This document shows, in pieces, positions 12,174 through 23,679 of a DNA stretch of 64,000 nucleotides (position 1 is its first letter; the number at the start of each line of letters is the position of its first letter). Position numbers and translations under genes: made by a program. Location of the stretch: assembly GCF_010389155.1 (NCBI RefSeq), contig NC_057766.1, positions 30,203,516-30,267,515 on the forward strand, in the 5' to 3' direction. Source of the stretch: Erigeron canadensis. Lineage: Eukaryota; Streptophyta; Magnoliopsida; Asterales; Asteraceae. Below the pieces are notes generated by a model, which ran no database searches, was not told the DNA's origin, and saw only the letters and a program-made list of their open reading frames with translations.

Positions 12174-13263
12174 TAAGGTATAACTTTTGGGTGGATGAAG
12201 TTACTTATTGTTTTTATTCCGTTGCAAGCATCATTTATAAAGTTATTGATTAAATTTGAAATAATTTATGACAATGACCAAAAACTATCTTTTAGCAAAA
12301 AGGAAATCTGGTTCATTTGGAAATTAAATCTAATAATAAATTAATAATATTATTGAACAATAGTCTTTTTAAACAAGTTCACGAACAACTTATTTAAACG
12401 CTAAAACTGGCTGAATGCATGATAACTCACAATTACAAATATTGTCAAAAGATGCGAACTAAAATGTAGAGACGCTTTACCTAGATAAAGTGTGACAATA
12501 AGCGTGTTTTCCGTGGATTAATGCCTCAAAACTGGCATAGAATTATTAATGAAGTCTTCAAAATTCAAATAATGCTCAAAAGAGACTTCATTTGATGGCA
12601 ACAACACCTATCCCTTGAAATTGGTCAAAAATTAAGCATATGCGTTTATTGGTTGATTAATCCACCTACATACGTACTTCACCTCATCCAAAGGCAAAAT
12701 CATTCGGAGCTTAATTCTTAACAATTACGCATATCGCGCTAACATTTTTTTTGTCATCATTAACACAATATGAACCTATTGTTCCACTTTAACAATCGCA
12801 TTGTAATCAGAAGATCCTTTCTCCCTTACATTTAGCGCCACATTAGAAACATGACAATAATTTGCATATCGGAACAACCCACGATGGTATTAGACACCAA
12901 GATTGAACAAAAACAACCCTGAATACTTGGTTAATCGAACCTGCAAAGAAACAATTCAGGAATAACAAGTAGATCATATTATTGATTATTTATCATAATC
13001 AATAATATGTCCAAAATGAAATCTATCTTCATCACAAATTCAACATTATATTATAATGCAGAACATTAATAATTCTTACCAATTTTTTCTCATAAAACCA
13101 GCACTATCTACCAGTACTCTACTAGTTTAACACACCATTCAATTATTGTAATTGTAGATATATATATTTCTGGAAATCACTAATCACTAAACTATATATT
13201 TATAGATACATCTCTACATTCTTTCCAAAAATAACAATAGACTAAAATTTAATAAATATCACA
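12174..13263. other. 3' flank of the 13.3 kb gene, no gene seen
   Basis: AT-rich sequence without credible ORFs or element ends. The last part should contain the 3' untranslated region of the minus-strand gene at 13264-13716. Confidence 0.35.
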
Positions 13264-13716
13264 TCATTCAGGTATTGTAACCAACACAGGTCTCCAAGCT
13301 CTTCTAAGTAACCGCTGCCGCAACAAACACCTAATTCCTCTTCCACCACCACCACCACCGCCACCGCCGCACCGTCCAATCAGATTCATCTCATCACAGC
13401 CGTCACCGTCGTGATCTTCCTGCGGTGGCGACGGAGACGATACAAACAAATCCTTTAACTTCCGGCGAGCTCCGTTATCCTTCTCATCATCATCATCATC
13501 TTCCGATGAATCAACATCGTTTCCTCTACGATCTACAAACTCCTCCGTTGCCGCCTCTAACCGCCGGCTTCCGCCGCCGCCGCCGCGAGTGAGTAGCATT
13601 CGGAGTGTTTTACGGCGACGGAGGTGAATGACAGGACTGGTGGAAGGACTACGTGTTGGACTTCCGGCGACGGCGCATTGCGTTGCTAACATTTTGAATT
13701 TCTGTAGCGTCGCCAT
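13264..13716 (-). CDS. Small conserved plant protein of unknown function
   Basis: A single-exon, 150-residue protein. The N-terminus reads MATLQKFKMLATQCAVAGSP, then an SPTRSPSTSP segment and the basic LRRRKTLRMLL. This is the pattern of a conserved but uncharacterised angiosperm family. A run of five Gly (about residues 45-50), an acidic stretch (SSEDDDDDEKD, about 70-80), the LKDLFVSSPSPP motif and a nine-Gly run precede a basic C-terminus (CLLRQRLLRRAWRPVL). The Gly and Asp runs are coded by GCC- and ATC-type repeats, so length may vary between alleles. GC content is clearly higher than in its surroundings, supporting real coding. There is no signal peptide or membrane segment. Function is unknown; the LKDLFVSSP motif may be a docking or phosphorylation region, which is a guess. 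Confidence 0.8.
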   Translation of the reverse strand: MATLQKFKMLATQCAVAGSPTRSPSTSPVIHLRRRKTLRMLLTRGGGGGSRRLEAATEEFVDRRGNDVDSSEDDDDDEKDNGARRKLKDLFVSSPSPPQEDHDGDGCDEMNLIGRCGGGGGGGGGRGIRCLLRQRLLRRAWRPVLVTIPE

Positions 13717-14661
13717 GGATTTCCGATCAATCAGGTAAAATCGAATTTAATTATTATTTTATAAATTTTATTTTAAGGTGAATGAAGTCCTAATGATGAA
13801 AGGAAAAAAAATTAGATCTGAGATGCTTATCGTGTGACATAGATATAGATACAGCCATGGATGGATATATATTGTGTATAATTTAAGTGTAAGTATAGAT
13901 TCTTTGTAGTAGTTTTATATAGAGTATGTATAATATGCTTTTAAGAATTTGGTAAAGACAATAGTAAGACAGAAGGAGAGAAAAGAAATGAAGGAAAGCA
14001 ATGTTTAAATATAATTATTAAAAGCGATGAGATGGGATGGGATGTGATACTGACCGGGAATGACTGTGACACGTGGATGACTACTTGTAGTTTCCATCTG
14101 GTATTTTCAGACGGGTGTGATTACCACATACAAATAAATTATTATTTAAGTTAATATTATATGGTAAAATGTGAGGATGGTCACTAAGATTTTTGGTCTC
14201 TATTCGCACCCGGTAAAAAAAAAGAGATCGCTCCTTACTGACTCGTTTAGAATGATTCTGGTCTAGGCAATGCCACTTTGGTGGGATCCTTGTGGACATA
14301 GAGTTAATTAGATATGGATCGAGTGATGATTGTTTCTGCGACCTGAGTCAAGGAATCTTTTAGATATGATATAAAATGGATCTTGTTCTATCCTTGATCA
14401 GAGATATCTCTATTAAAAAGACAAATAGGAATTTGAAAAGGGGAAGAAAGATGATGTTATGAGTTTCAGGCTTCACTATGCTCGGTGTTATTATGAATTT
14501 GATATATAGCATATTGTACAATTTTATACGAGTACTAAAAAAAAACCAGAGTAGATTTATCAAATTCTACTTCCCATCTTTATATATCTCCGTTTTATTC
14601 AAAAGTAATATCAAAAGTTGTTTAAAAAAAGTACTAACATATAATCTATAATATATAATGA
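13717..14661. other. Upstream region of the 13.3 kb gene
   Basis: Probable promoter and 5' leader of the minus-strand gene, including CT-type stretches and a CACGTGG-like site near 14070-14077 (ACACGTGGATG). No ORF is supported. Confidence 0.35.
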
Positions 14662-16063
14662 CTAGTGTTCAGACCCATCCAATAGACGAGTAGTTTTAAA
14701 ATATGTTAATCAAAGCTAAAAATTGGAATTCAAATATCTTAAACAGATATACCGAAATCAACTTGGAAATTTGCTAGCTGAATAGCCACTCCATCGGTCA
14801 AAATACTCCTAAAATTTTCTGTGCATTCACTATTGACCGAACGATGTATGATAGTGTCCTGCAAATAGCAAAAAAACATAGAAAAAACTGGTAAGTTCTG
14901 TTAGTGTGTTTCTATGTATTTAATCCAATTTTAAAAATAAACCCCAAACAAATTAACCATAAGAATCGAATAATCATCTTTGCATACAGATCTAGGAAAA
15001 TTATTCAGGATAAAAAAGGAACCCAACCAAGGACATTCCAAACGTCGATCAAATGATTTTATCGGCTAATGCAAGAAAGATAGGGAAACAAATTGTTGAT
15101 AAAAAAAAGGAGTCGAGCCAAAAACCTTGAAAAGCCATCTCCTGTTGTGTTAAATCATAAACATAACGTGGATCAAAAGGTTTTATCTAAATGTATTATT
15201 TAAAATTGATATCATGTTTTTCATAAGATCCGAAGTATATCTGTCATAGACAAACTAAAATGATGAATTGTTCCACCATGCTAAATAGTTATACTAAAAC
15301 ATTTAACATCATCTCAATATGTAGCATTTTCCCCTGAAAGAATAACAACGACTAAAAAATTACACCATTAATGATCTAGTTTCAAAACAAATTCAAAATA
15401 ATCATAGTCGATATATTTAATTAATTATAATCTTACTCATAGCAAAATTCGACTTTTTATCTAAAAGCTTATAGAAAGATATAATCGTAAATATTAAGTA
15501 TACACCATTAATGAGCTACTTTCAAAACGATATCAAAATAATCAAAATCAATATATTATATTATAGATTACCAATTAAACTAAAAATTGCAAATTAATTA
15601 TTTTAAATTGGGTGAAATTGTAAATTGGTGATGGAAAACCAAAAAGTATAAATGAATTGTTTTTAAGTGTAAATTGGTGATGAAAAACCAAAAAGTATAA
15701 TTAATTATTTTTAAATTGGGTTAAAGTGTAATTTGGTGACGGAAAACCAAAAAGTGTAAATTAATTATTTTTAAGTGTAAATTGGTGATGAAAAACCAAA
15801 AAGTATAATTAATTATTTTTAAATTGGGTTAAAGTGTAAATCGGTGATGGAAAATCAAAAAGTGTAAGTTAATTATTTTTAAATTGGGTTAAAGTGTAAA
15901 TTAGTGATGGGAAACAAAAAAGAGTAAATTGGTGATGAAAAACCAAAAAGTGTAAATTAATTTAGATTAATATTAAAAAAATAGAGGATTAACAAGGATG
16001 GAGGATTAGGCTAAAGGAGAGGGATTAGGGGTGCCAAGTGTACTCCCAACCCCTTCTTTTAGT
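14662..16063 (-). mobile_element. Non-autonomous Helitron with internal minisatellite
   Basis: Read on the minus strand, the 3' end (plus 14662-14690) carries an imperfect hairpin (CTCGTCT-ATT-GGATGGG) and ends GGGTCTGAACACTAG followed by T, a canonical Helitron 3' terminus. The other end, near 16063, begins with AAAAGAAGGGGTTGGGAGTA and ACACTTGGC, typical of Helitron 5' regions, although the terminal TC is not clear. The interior holds a ~60-bp tandem repeat (separate entry). It abuts the next Helitron, which ends at 16071. Confidence 0.6.
15595..15965. repeat. ~60-bp minisatellite
   Basis: About six to seven imperfect copies of a unit containing TTAATTATTTTTAAATTGGG, AAAGTGTAAATTGGTGATG and GAAAACCAAAAAGT. 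Full units are about 60 bp. Shorter units of about 48 bp lack the AATTGGGTTAAAG block and alternate with the full ones. It lies near the 5' end of the minus-strand Helitron, a place where such arrays are common in that superfamily. Confidence 0.85.
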
Positions 16064-16070
16064 TATATTA

Positions 16071-16622
16071 CTAGTCCTAATACTCGTACGATGTATGATA
16101 GCTATTTCGATTGTATTATAAAAAAATGCAAATTTGTCTCAAACATGATTTATAAGTATGAAATAAATTGTGGTTAAAGTAAACTGATGATCGAAGTTAA
16201 GTTATAAACAACAATGATAAATATAATATGTGTTTAGTTAAAGTTTTGGATTTACCTTAAAATTTCAAAATCAAATCAAAATCGGAAATTGTAAGCATAG
16301 AAGATGACGGTAAATAGCCTTGTGATTTCGGATCGTAAACTCAATTTTCTAAAATATTCATATTATTAACTTATTTAGAAAGAAAAAAAGACAACTTTAT
16401 TAATGAGAAAATGATCAATTAAATAAGGTTATAATGTGTTTTGTATCTATAAGTTAAGAGTTAAAGTTTAAATCTAAGTCTAATAAGAAGTTGAATTTAT
16501 ATACAATTACAAAAGCTAATTTAATAAAATAGGTAATTAAATTAAAAGGACACGTGTCGATCAAATATTACGACATGTGTCGTTTTAAGAACGTATAAAT
16601 CTTGTTTTAGTTTATTGTTAGA
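16071..16622 (-). mobile_element. Non-autonomous Helitron, uninterrupted copy
   Basis: On the minus strand it begins TCTAACAATAAACTAAAAC after an A (plus 16623). It ends with the hairpin-containing CATCGTACGAGTATTAGGA and CTAG, followed by T (plus 16070). It is 552 bp long, non-coding, and homologous along its length to the Helitron at 35626-36698 except for the hAT insertion there. It therefore serves as the empty-site reference for that insertion. Confidence 0.75.
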
Positions 16623-17148
16623 TAGATAAGATGCATACAAATAGGGAAATGATAATGGTACCATTTCTTTTAATTAATTTACCAATATCATGTATTAAAA
16701 GCTTGTACAGTATGCTTTAAAAACTGTATAGTATGTTAAATTAATCAAAAGAGATGGTACGGATATCACTTTTCATACAAATAATACAATTGGTTTCTGC
16801 CGCATTGCGAGGACAGTTTTATTAGATAGTAAAATCGACCAAATTGCTTCAATAAACTATATTCTAAGAAGGATCTACGTTTGTTTAAAGATGAAAGAAA
16901 TGAGGAAGATGATAAATAGTAAAATAGCATTATAGACACAGAGTTCCTTCCCTTATAAAACAGAACGATTTACAGAAAATAATTTTAGGTATCGAATCAA
17001 ATAATACAGTTAGTTGCATGTATACGACTAATAGTCTAATATACGAGTAATATCGTAGTACTACTTAATAAACATTGCTCAGAAAATAAAAATATAGGAA
17101 ACTGGTGTTGGATGGAACTAATAGACCATCCGATAGCATGCGTAGATA
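16623..17148. other. 3' flank of the receptor kinase gene
   Basis: AT-rich sequence that presumably includes the 3' untranslated region of the minus-strand receptor kinase. No other feature is seen. Confidence 0.35.
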
Positions 17149-19722
17149 TCACAATTTACTCATAACTCCTGAATCAGACGAAGGCGGATGACTACCATCA
17201 TTATCCACCACAATGTCAACCACCTCCGGTTTCTGAACATTCAACTCCTGATTTTGTATCCCTCTTAAATTCTCCACCACTTCTTTCATTGTTGGCCTCA
17301 TATCCTTCTCACATTGCAAACACCTGAAACCCAACTCGGCCACCAATGTCACCATCCGCCTGACCAAACCATTGCTCTCGAACCCAATTCGTTTGTCAAC
17401 GAATTCCTCCAACCTACGGTTTTGAATCCTATTTATAGCCATGTTAGCCAAGTTTATATCATGCCTGTGTCTAGTTGTGTCAACAGCTTGTAAAGAAGAT
17501 ACTAGTTCCATCAACACGACCCCAAAGCTATAAACATCGCTCTTATCAGTTAACCGGTAGCATTGGTAGTATTCAGGGTCCACGTAGCCCGGTGTCCCTT
17601 GTGGTGCAGTGGAGACATGAGTGGCATTGATTGGAAACAATCTTGACAGACCAAAATCAGCAACTTTGACACGGAAGCTCTTGTCTAGAAGAATGTTGCA
17701 TGTTTTCACGTCACGGTGAATGATGTCAGATTCATGGAGATAGGCTAATGCTTCTGCTGTTTCTATGGCTATATTGAGTCGTAAGGTCCAGCTAAGGGAA
17801 CTAGTATTGGCTAGTTTTCCATGAAGATGATCGGCTACTGTGCCATTGGATACATACTCGTAGACTAAAAGGAGTTCTCTGCTTCGTCTTGAAGTGCATC
17901 CAAAAAATTTCACAAGGTTTTCGTGATTTAACATTGTTAAGATCTCGATCTCATTCATGAACTGCTCCACACACTTGAAACTGTTCTGGTATAACCTTTT
18001 GACTGCTACTTCTTGACCCTCCATGAGTTTCCCATAATAAACAGTTCCAAAGCCACCATCTCCGAGTTCTTTTGATTCATCAAAACCATCTGTAGCTGCT
18101 TCTAATTCATTGTAGGTGAAAACTCTGGTGCCGAAGTAGGTACTGGTACCTAATTCCGTTGTTGTGGAAGCATAAGAAGTGATGGTGGCTGGAACAAGAG
18201 TTGAAGTTGTGGTTGCGCTGTCTTTGCTTTGAGTTTTATCTGCTTCCACAACATGTCGTTTCTTCTGTTTTCTGCAAACAAAGAGTCCCGAGCCAATGCC
18301 AATGGCAGCAAGAATTCCGCCAGCTATTGGAAGGCCTGGAATTTGACAAAAGAGTCAAATTTGTACATGAAATCCGGTTTTAGTTAACTAGTTACAGTAG
18401 AAGTGGATAAAAAGATGGGTTAGACCAATTGATCATAGATCAACTGGTACTGTCACCATGTGATCACATGGACCCACAAGATGAAGACCACAAGGTCACA
18501 TGTTTAATTGGCCAAAGGCAAGTGGAGAGATATATCTTGTGCTCCATGTGTGAGGATGGTGCTTCACCAGGTATGAGTTTTATGCGGTGTGCAATCTGGG
18601 TACCAAGATGGTACATGGGACCAGGGGTTTCCCTCCCATTTACCCTTATAAAAAGATGGGTTAGACAGTTCGGGTCAAAGTGGCTTTTACTACATGTGAC
18701 ATTTTGGGACATGTGGATACAATTCGGATCAGACCAAGTTGATCCGAAATAATCTATTTTGGGTAATAGCTAGTGTGTATGAAATAAAGTTATAATAAGG
18801 AAGTATTTGAATCAAATGATTAACATAAAAAGCACTTTCGGAAACAATGAACCAATAAACGAACTCGTTCACAAGTAAATGGCTTAGATTTGCCACCTCA
18901 AAGTTACACAATGCATATCATACCTATAGTCAGGGACCTTTGTTTGGTTGAGGAACTGGTTTCACTTGTTTTAGCCATTGCACATGTATCTGCATCCAAA
19001 GATGAACCAGGGCAGGCACACGAGGTTCGATTTGTATCATAATTGTAATAACACCGGCCATTAGACTGGGTGCATTGGATGCAACCCGTGGTGTCCAGCT
19101 TCCACCTGACCTCAAATCCTTCCCGAAGAACCTGATCCAAACCAGTTGAATTCAGCAACCCTGTGGACCCGATTTCCATAAGAGGGACAGGGACGATCAC
19201 ACTCTGATTACAGATTCCCGGGCCTTGTTCTCCAGGCAAAACCAGAACTTTATCAATCCCATTCTCATGACAAGAAAATGGGTGCCCATGAGGAGTAAGA
19301 GAATCTGGGCATCCATAGAGGAAAGTAATATTCATATAAGTTGGAGAGTAATCAAAAAGGTTGTGATTGATAGTGGTGTTAACAAAATCATGTGGACAGA
19401 TCGACTCCTTCACATCTTCTCTAATGATCTTTAATATCTGGGACGGTTCATCGATGCTTAAAATATGATAAGTCATGTTGTTTATCTGGATGCTAGGTGA
19501 ATTCTTACCATTGCAGTTTAGTTCAAAACCAGGGTACCCACAGTAACTGGGATCTTTGGGTTTCGAGAAAGGGTATTGGAATCCGGAGATGCTCCCACAT
19601 GAGAACGAACCAGCACAGTTCTCATAAGATTCATGCAGGCCGCTTGAAGCCCGTGCAACCATAATCAGTGCTAGCAAGGTTATCGTGATTGTAGATTTCA
19701 TCTTAATGTAGTACCAGATCAT
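17149..19722 (-). CDS. LRK10-like receptor-like kinase (LRK10L1 type)
   Basis: Two exons, 18924-19722 and 17149-18335, joined across a split Gly codon, encode 661 residues. A signal peptide (about 1-25) is followed by a Cys-rich galacturonan-binding-type domain (GUB_WAK; CAGSFSCGSISGFQYPF) and a C-terminal WAK-associated Cys module (TTGCIQCTQSNGRC, ending CACPGS). One membrane segment spans about 268-288 (LPIAGGILAAIGIGSGLFVC), spliced right at its start. The kinase has an intact Gly loop (GDGGFGTVYYG, about 358-368), VAVK lysine (about 379), HRD (about 473-475) and DFG (about 493-495), so it should be active. Relatives are plasma-membrane kinases linked to rust resistance (wheat LRK10) and to abscisic acid and drought responses in Arabidopsis. 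The ligand here is unknown; cell-wall pectin binding is an inference from the domain. The 588-bp intron hosts a SINE. Confidence 0.93.
18426..18647 (+). mobile_element. SINE in the receptor-kinase intron
   Basis: A 222-bp insertion is bounded by a perfect 19-bp direct repeat, ATAAAAAGATGGGTTAGAC, at 18407-18425 and 18648-18666. Near its left end TAGATCAACTGGTACTGTCA resembles a pol III A box, and GGTCACATGTTTAATTGGCC resembles a B box. It lies antisense to the host gene and entirely within the intron, clear of both splice sites. Confidence 0.8.
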
Positions 19723-20354
19723 TATTTTCGAGCCTTGCTTGTTAAATTCATGAGGTATATTGCTACTTTTTCCAAAGTATACCTAATTACCTAACCACAA
19801 CTGCAAGTTTCATCTGAGTTGAAATTTGATCAATATAGGTGAATTTTGGTAGGACTTGTTTGATTATAGTTAATATATAGTCCAACTTCTAGTATATTCA
19901 TCACTATAGTTTACCAAATGTATTTAACTATTATTTAAACATAAGATTTTATTGATGTACAAAAATAGATTACTAGATAATAGATAGATATAAAGGCAAG
20001 TCTTGTTGACCAAACTAACAATAGTAAGTCAAAGCTAGCCCAGCTGCCAGCCCATTAACCATACTCATTTCTGAAAGTCAATCTTCACCAATGAGAAAAG
20101 TAAAGGTGGTAATGACAAGTTGACAACATGGATGGATGTGATTATGAGCAAGTGATTTGTTATTCGTCACTCGAGAAATCCTGGAACTGTACTAAAAGTT
20201 GCAACTAGTGAAAAGGCAATCTTTTGTCTTATTTCAATTTATTGAGATTTCATGTGATGCTTTAACAGAAATAGTAGAGATTACCATTTCCATATGCTTT
20301 ATAGAATAGATTAATGGCTCTAACATTTTGTCTTATTTTGAAGCTTCTTCTCCA
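19723..20354. other. Upstream region of the receptor kinase gene
   Basis: Probable promoter of the minus-strand kinase gene. A W-box-like TTGACC occurs near 20007-20012 and further GTCAA cores follow; whether WRKY factors act here is inference. No ORF is supported. Confidence 0.3.
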
Positions 20355-20535
20355 AAATTAAGGTGGCCTATTGGTTAACATAATGGACCTCTTTACGAGA
20401 GGTCTCTGGTTTGGATCTTGTTAGGTACAATCTTGGAGGTGACCAAGAATATGTTCAAAAACGGTAACAGGATACCTCATTCATACATCTCCGTCAAAAA
20501 AGACTTGCCTTCCTTAGGTTACCAGAAATAGGAAA
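20355..20535 (+). mobile_element. Probable tRNA-derived SINE
   Basis: GTGGCCTATTGGTTAACATA resembles a pol III A box, and TCTGGTTTGGATCTTG, about 45 bp further on, resembles a B box. The following 110 bp form a plausible SINE body ending near a T-rich segment. No target duplication was found, so limits are approximate. Confidence 0.45.
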
Positions 20536-20997
20536 ACCTTATGCGTTTACCCGTTTTCTCTCTAATATTTCTGATGTATGCCCCCTCATGTTACAGAACA
20601 TATTCCGATTTCTAAGTTCAGATAGAGCAATTAATTGACTTAAAAGAGAGCAACCATATAACAAACCATCTGTTGTGACAAGAAAACTTGATTTACAAAT
20701 AATCGGAATAATAGATGAATATGTGAATAAATGACTGCCATTGTTATTGTTCTGCTGGTTAAATGCATAAAAAATTTATGAAACTAAAAGGCATTACTAC
20801 ACATTCTGTTAGCCTTAAACATATATAATATGTTTTAGTTTTCTCTTCAATCTATTGCTTAGGAAAATGAAAAAATCTAGCATAAAGTCAAATATATGTT
20901 CCAAAGTAGAAACCTTTTTCTGCCAACACTTGTAAAGATTAAGAAAACAAAAAAGAAATTATACCTTCATGGCACATATCACATAGCAGAAACTTGC

Positions 20998-21840
20998 TGC
21001 TAAAAGCTTATGCCACTCATTTCTTTGGTCCCATGGCTTCTTTTTGCAATGTAGTCCATGACCTCTAGTTCCAACTCATTCACCGCTCTTACAAGAGATT
21101 TCCTTACCCATTCAAATGCAACGGTTTGTTCCTTTTTCTTTCTTTTTTTTTTCTTCTTTTTTTTTGTGGTCATTTCTTCCATTAGCTTCACAGCCTTTTT
21201 GAACTGTCCAAGCTTGCAATACCCAATAATTAATTAACTTGCAGTGGTTCTAAATCACCTCGACCAGACGACCAATATTTTGTCAGCTTCTTTCATTTCA
21301 CCTCCCTTTGTGTACCCGCTCATAATCACACTACAATAGATAACGCATCACGCTTGAGTCCCAGTCTCCCATCATTCTCATTGTCTCTGTAGCTTCTTCT
21401 ATGTCTCGACACCTTGAAATGGCATTGATAATTCACGTTGAACATTGATGAGTAGTATTAATCATTTTTCACAACTAAGCTTTTGCCCTTTTAACTCTGC
21501 ACAATCGTGAACCACAGAAGAAAACTGTTTGATTGCGTATTTTTGCTTTTCTCCTCCAGAATAATCTCCTATATCTACAAGGTCAGTGAACATATTCAAC
21601 ATCATTCTTCTTCCTATCAGATAAACAACCAATCAAAAACTTAACAGACGACCGAGGTTCGCATCTTTCTGTCACCTGCCCCAAGAAACAAACAGAATGA
21701 GTTTCTTTCACCATCCCACCTTTGCATAAAAGATATATAACATGAGAGTTGCAATAAATTGATTTCTTAGACCAACTTAGCATGTTCCTCCCCGGCCTCC
21801 TTTCCATCATGCATCAATCTCTCTTGTGCATCTATTCCCA
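20998..21840 (-). pseudogene. Decayed pentatricopeptide repeat (PPR) gene
   Basis: Several PPR-like helices appear on the minus strand in different frames, broken by stops: INAISRCRDIEEATETM (plus about 21375-21428), VIMSGYTKGGEMKEADKIL (about 21272-21328), and IIGYCKLGQFKKAVKLMEEM (about 21170-21230). Weaker helix-like sequence lies upstream to about 21800 (VIYLLCKGGMVKE). The 'GY.K.G....A..L..EM' spacing is diagnostic of PPR proteins, which bind organellar RNA. A lysine run coded by A-rich DNA and several frame changes show that the gene is dead. No intact PPR parent is in the window. Confidence 0.7.
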
Positions 21841-22944
21841 TGTTCCGTGTGGCAAAAATGCAGAATTAGGCAAAACCATGTGAATATAATAAATTGATGC
21901 ATGATTGAAATGAGGCCAAGGATATAAGAACACACATTATATTACTTCACAAAAGTTCACAATCAAGCCCATATAGTAGTTCCATGTCTTCTAATTATTC
22001 CCTGTCTAATCTAAAATGTGAAAGGAAAAGAAAATGATCGAATCAATTCTGGTCTAAGTGATCATGAAGTTTTAACTACGTAACAAGAGCTATTTCACTG
22101 TCATGGGAATCAAAGAGTTTCGAATGAAATCAAGGTATAAATGGATCTTATTAAACTTACTTGATACTTATAAATGACCTTGTAATGGGTGAAACAATAG
22201 AGCGAGTACGTCTAATACCAGCTGCAGTAGCTATGTCTCTCTGTTCTTGGACTACATAAAACTTATGGACTGTTAATGTGTTTCAATAGGTGTTCTGTTA
22301 CAGAATGAATTAATATTTTCAACCTTTTCCTTGCTATATTCAAATAACTTGCAATATAGGTATCAAGATATTATAATGATCAAAGGTTGTTCATTATCCC
22401 CTATTTTACAAATGCATCATAAGATCGAGAGCGTAATCTCATTACTTAAACAAAGGCGTTGGACGAATATCCCACTTCAGTTTCTACACATAGTAGGCAA
22501 TTAACAAGCATATGTGCATACATATACGCAGTCAAACGACAACATTTTGTTACTTCATATGAAATCAACAAATTGCATATATACGTATTCATAACAATAG
22601 GAAGTCTCGATCAAATGCGCGCTTTTATGGTCCCTCATCGATAATGTCCAATATTGGTTTCTAGCTTTTACGGTTATTGCATGTGACAGGAGGTTTAAAA
22701 GGGAAAGAAGTTGCGCGACTTGTTATATGTGAGACCTTATGAAAAAATTACTGCAACAAATTAATAAAAGTGTTACGAGTAATAACTAATACGAGTAATC
22801 AATATTCTACATCTAATTTATGCTAAAATGAACCATTTTCAATGACTAAGGGTTAAAAACTTTAAATTTAAAAAGATATAGGAAAAAATTGTAAACTTTA
22901 TATAAAAAAGGGTTTATAAATTATATACAATGTACTATTATATA
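21841..22944. other. Intergenic, no gene seen
   Basis: AT-rich sequence without supported ORFs, RNA genes or element ends. Confidence 0.35.
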
Positions 22945-23217
22945 CTTCCTCCTACCCACTAAACTTGTCCACTTTAAATTTTCAAAGTCAAAGTTTACGA
23001 ACTTTGATCGTAAATATTTTTGTTTGTGTTATATTATATAATATTTGATGAAAGTTGTATAAATTTATTGTGTTTTAGAGTGTGTGTTACATTGATATAA
23101 CTTTCATCAATATTATATAGATCAAATAAAAATATTTATGGTCAAAATTAGTAAAGTTTGACTAGTGAACAATTGATCAAAATTAGTAAAGTTTGACTAG
23201 GGGACAAATTTAGGAAG
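22945..23217. mobile_element. Stowaway-like MITE, degenerate
   Basis: Ends are CTTCCTCCTACCCACTAAAC at the left and its imperfect complement ending TAGGAAG at the right, both next to TA. The interior is AT-rich with the sub-terminal AAAGTTTGACTAG block duplicated. The terminal pattern (CTNCCTCC and a TA target) is that of Stowaway/Tc1-mariner MITEs; compare the cleaner copy at 42334. Confidence 0.65.
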
Positions 23218-23679
23218 TAAATAAAAAGTTAAACTCAAGTCAATGGACTTGAAACGAAATAAGAATTCCCAGCCTTTAAAATAAGTCCGTCAATATAGAT
23301 ATAAAGTTATAAACTACTTGTAAGTTACAAATCTTGTTGACCAAAATATATAAACCTTCACAAGTCAAAACATGCGAATAAAAGTATAAAACCCCAAGAA
23401 GATTCAATTCCAATGCCCATTTCAACAGTCAGTTTCAACAAAAAGGAAAGACAGAAAAAGAGTAGGTAGAAGATAGTGACAAACATGGATGCATCATGCA
23501 TATGATCATGAAAAAGCAAATTGCAATTCACAGTTCAAAACATCTTTAAACACTAATCACATATGGATCATATTTGTTCTCCTTAATTTCATTATTTCTT
23601 GTGATTCAATAAAAAGAAATAGAAAACATCATAATCAAACATATATAGCCTTTTAATTAGCAGATAAGTCAAAGAAGAT
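23218..23679. other. 3' flank of the amidotransferase gene
   Basis: AT-rich DNA that should include the 3' untranslated region of the minus-strand gene. Nothing else is seen. Confidence 0.35.
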
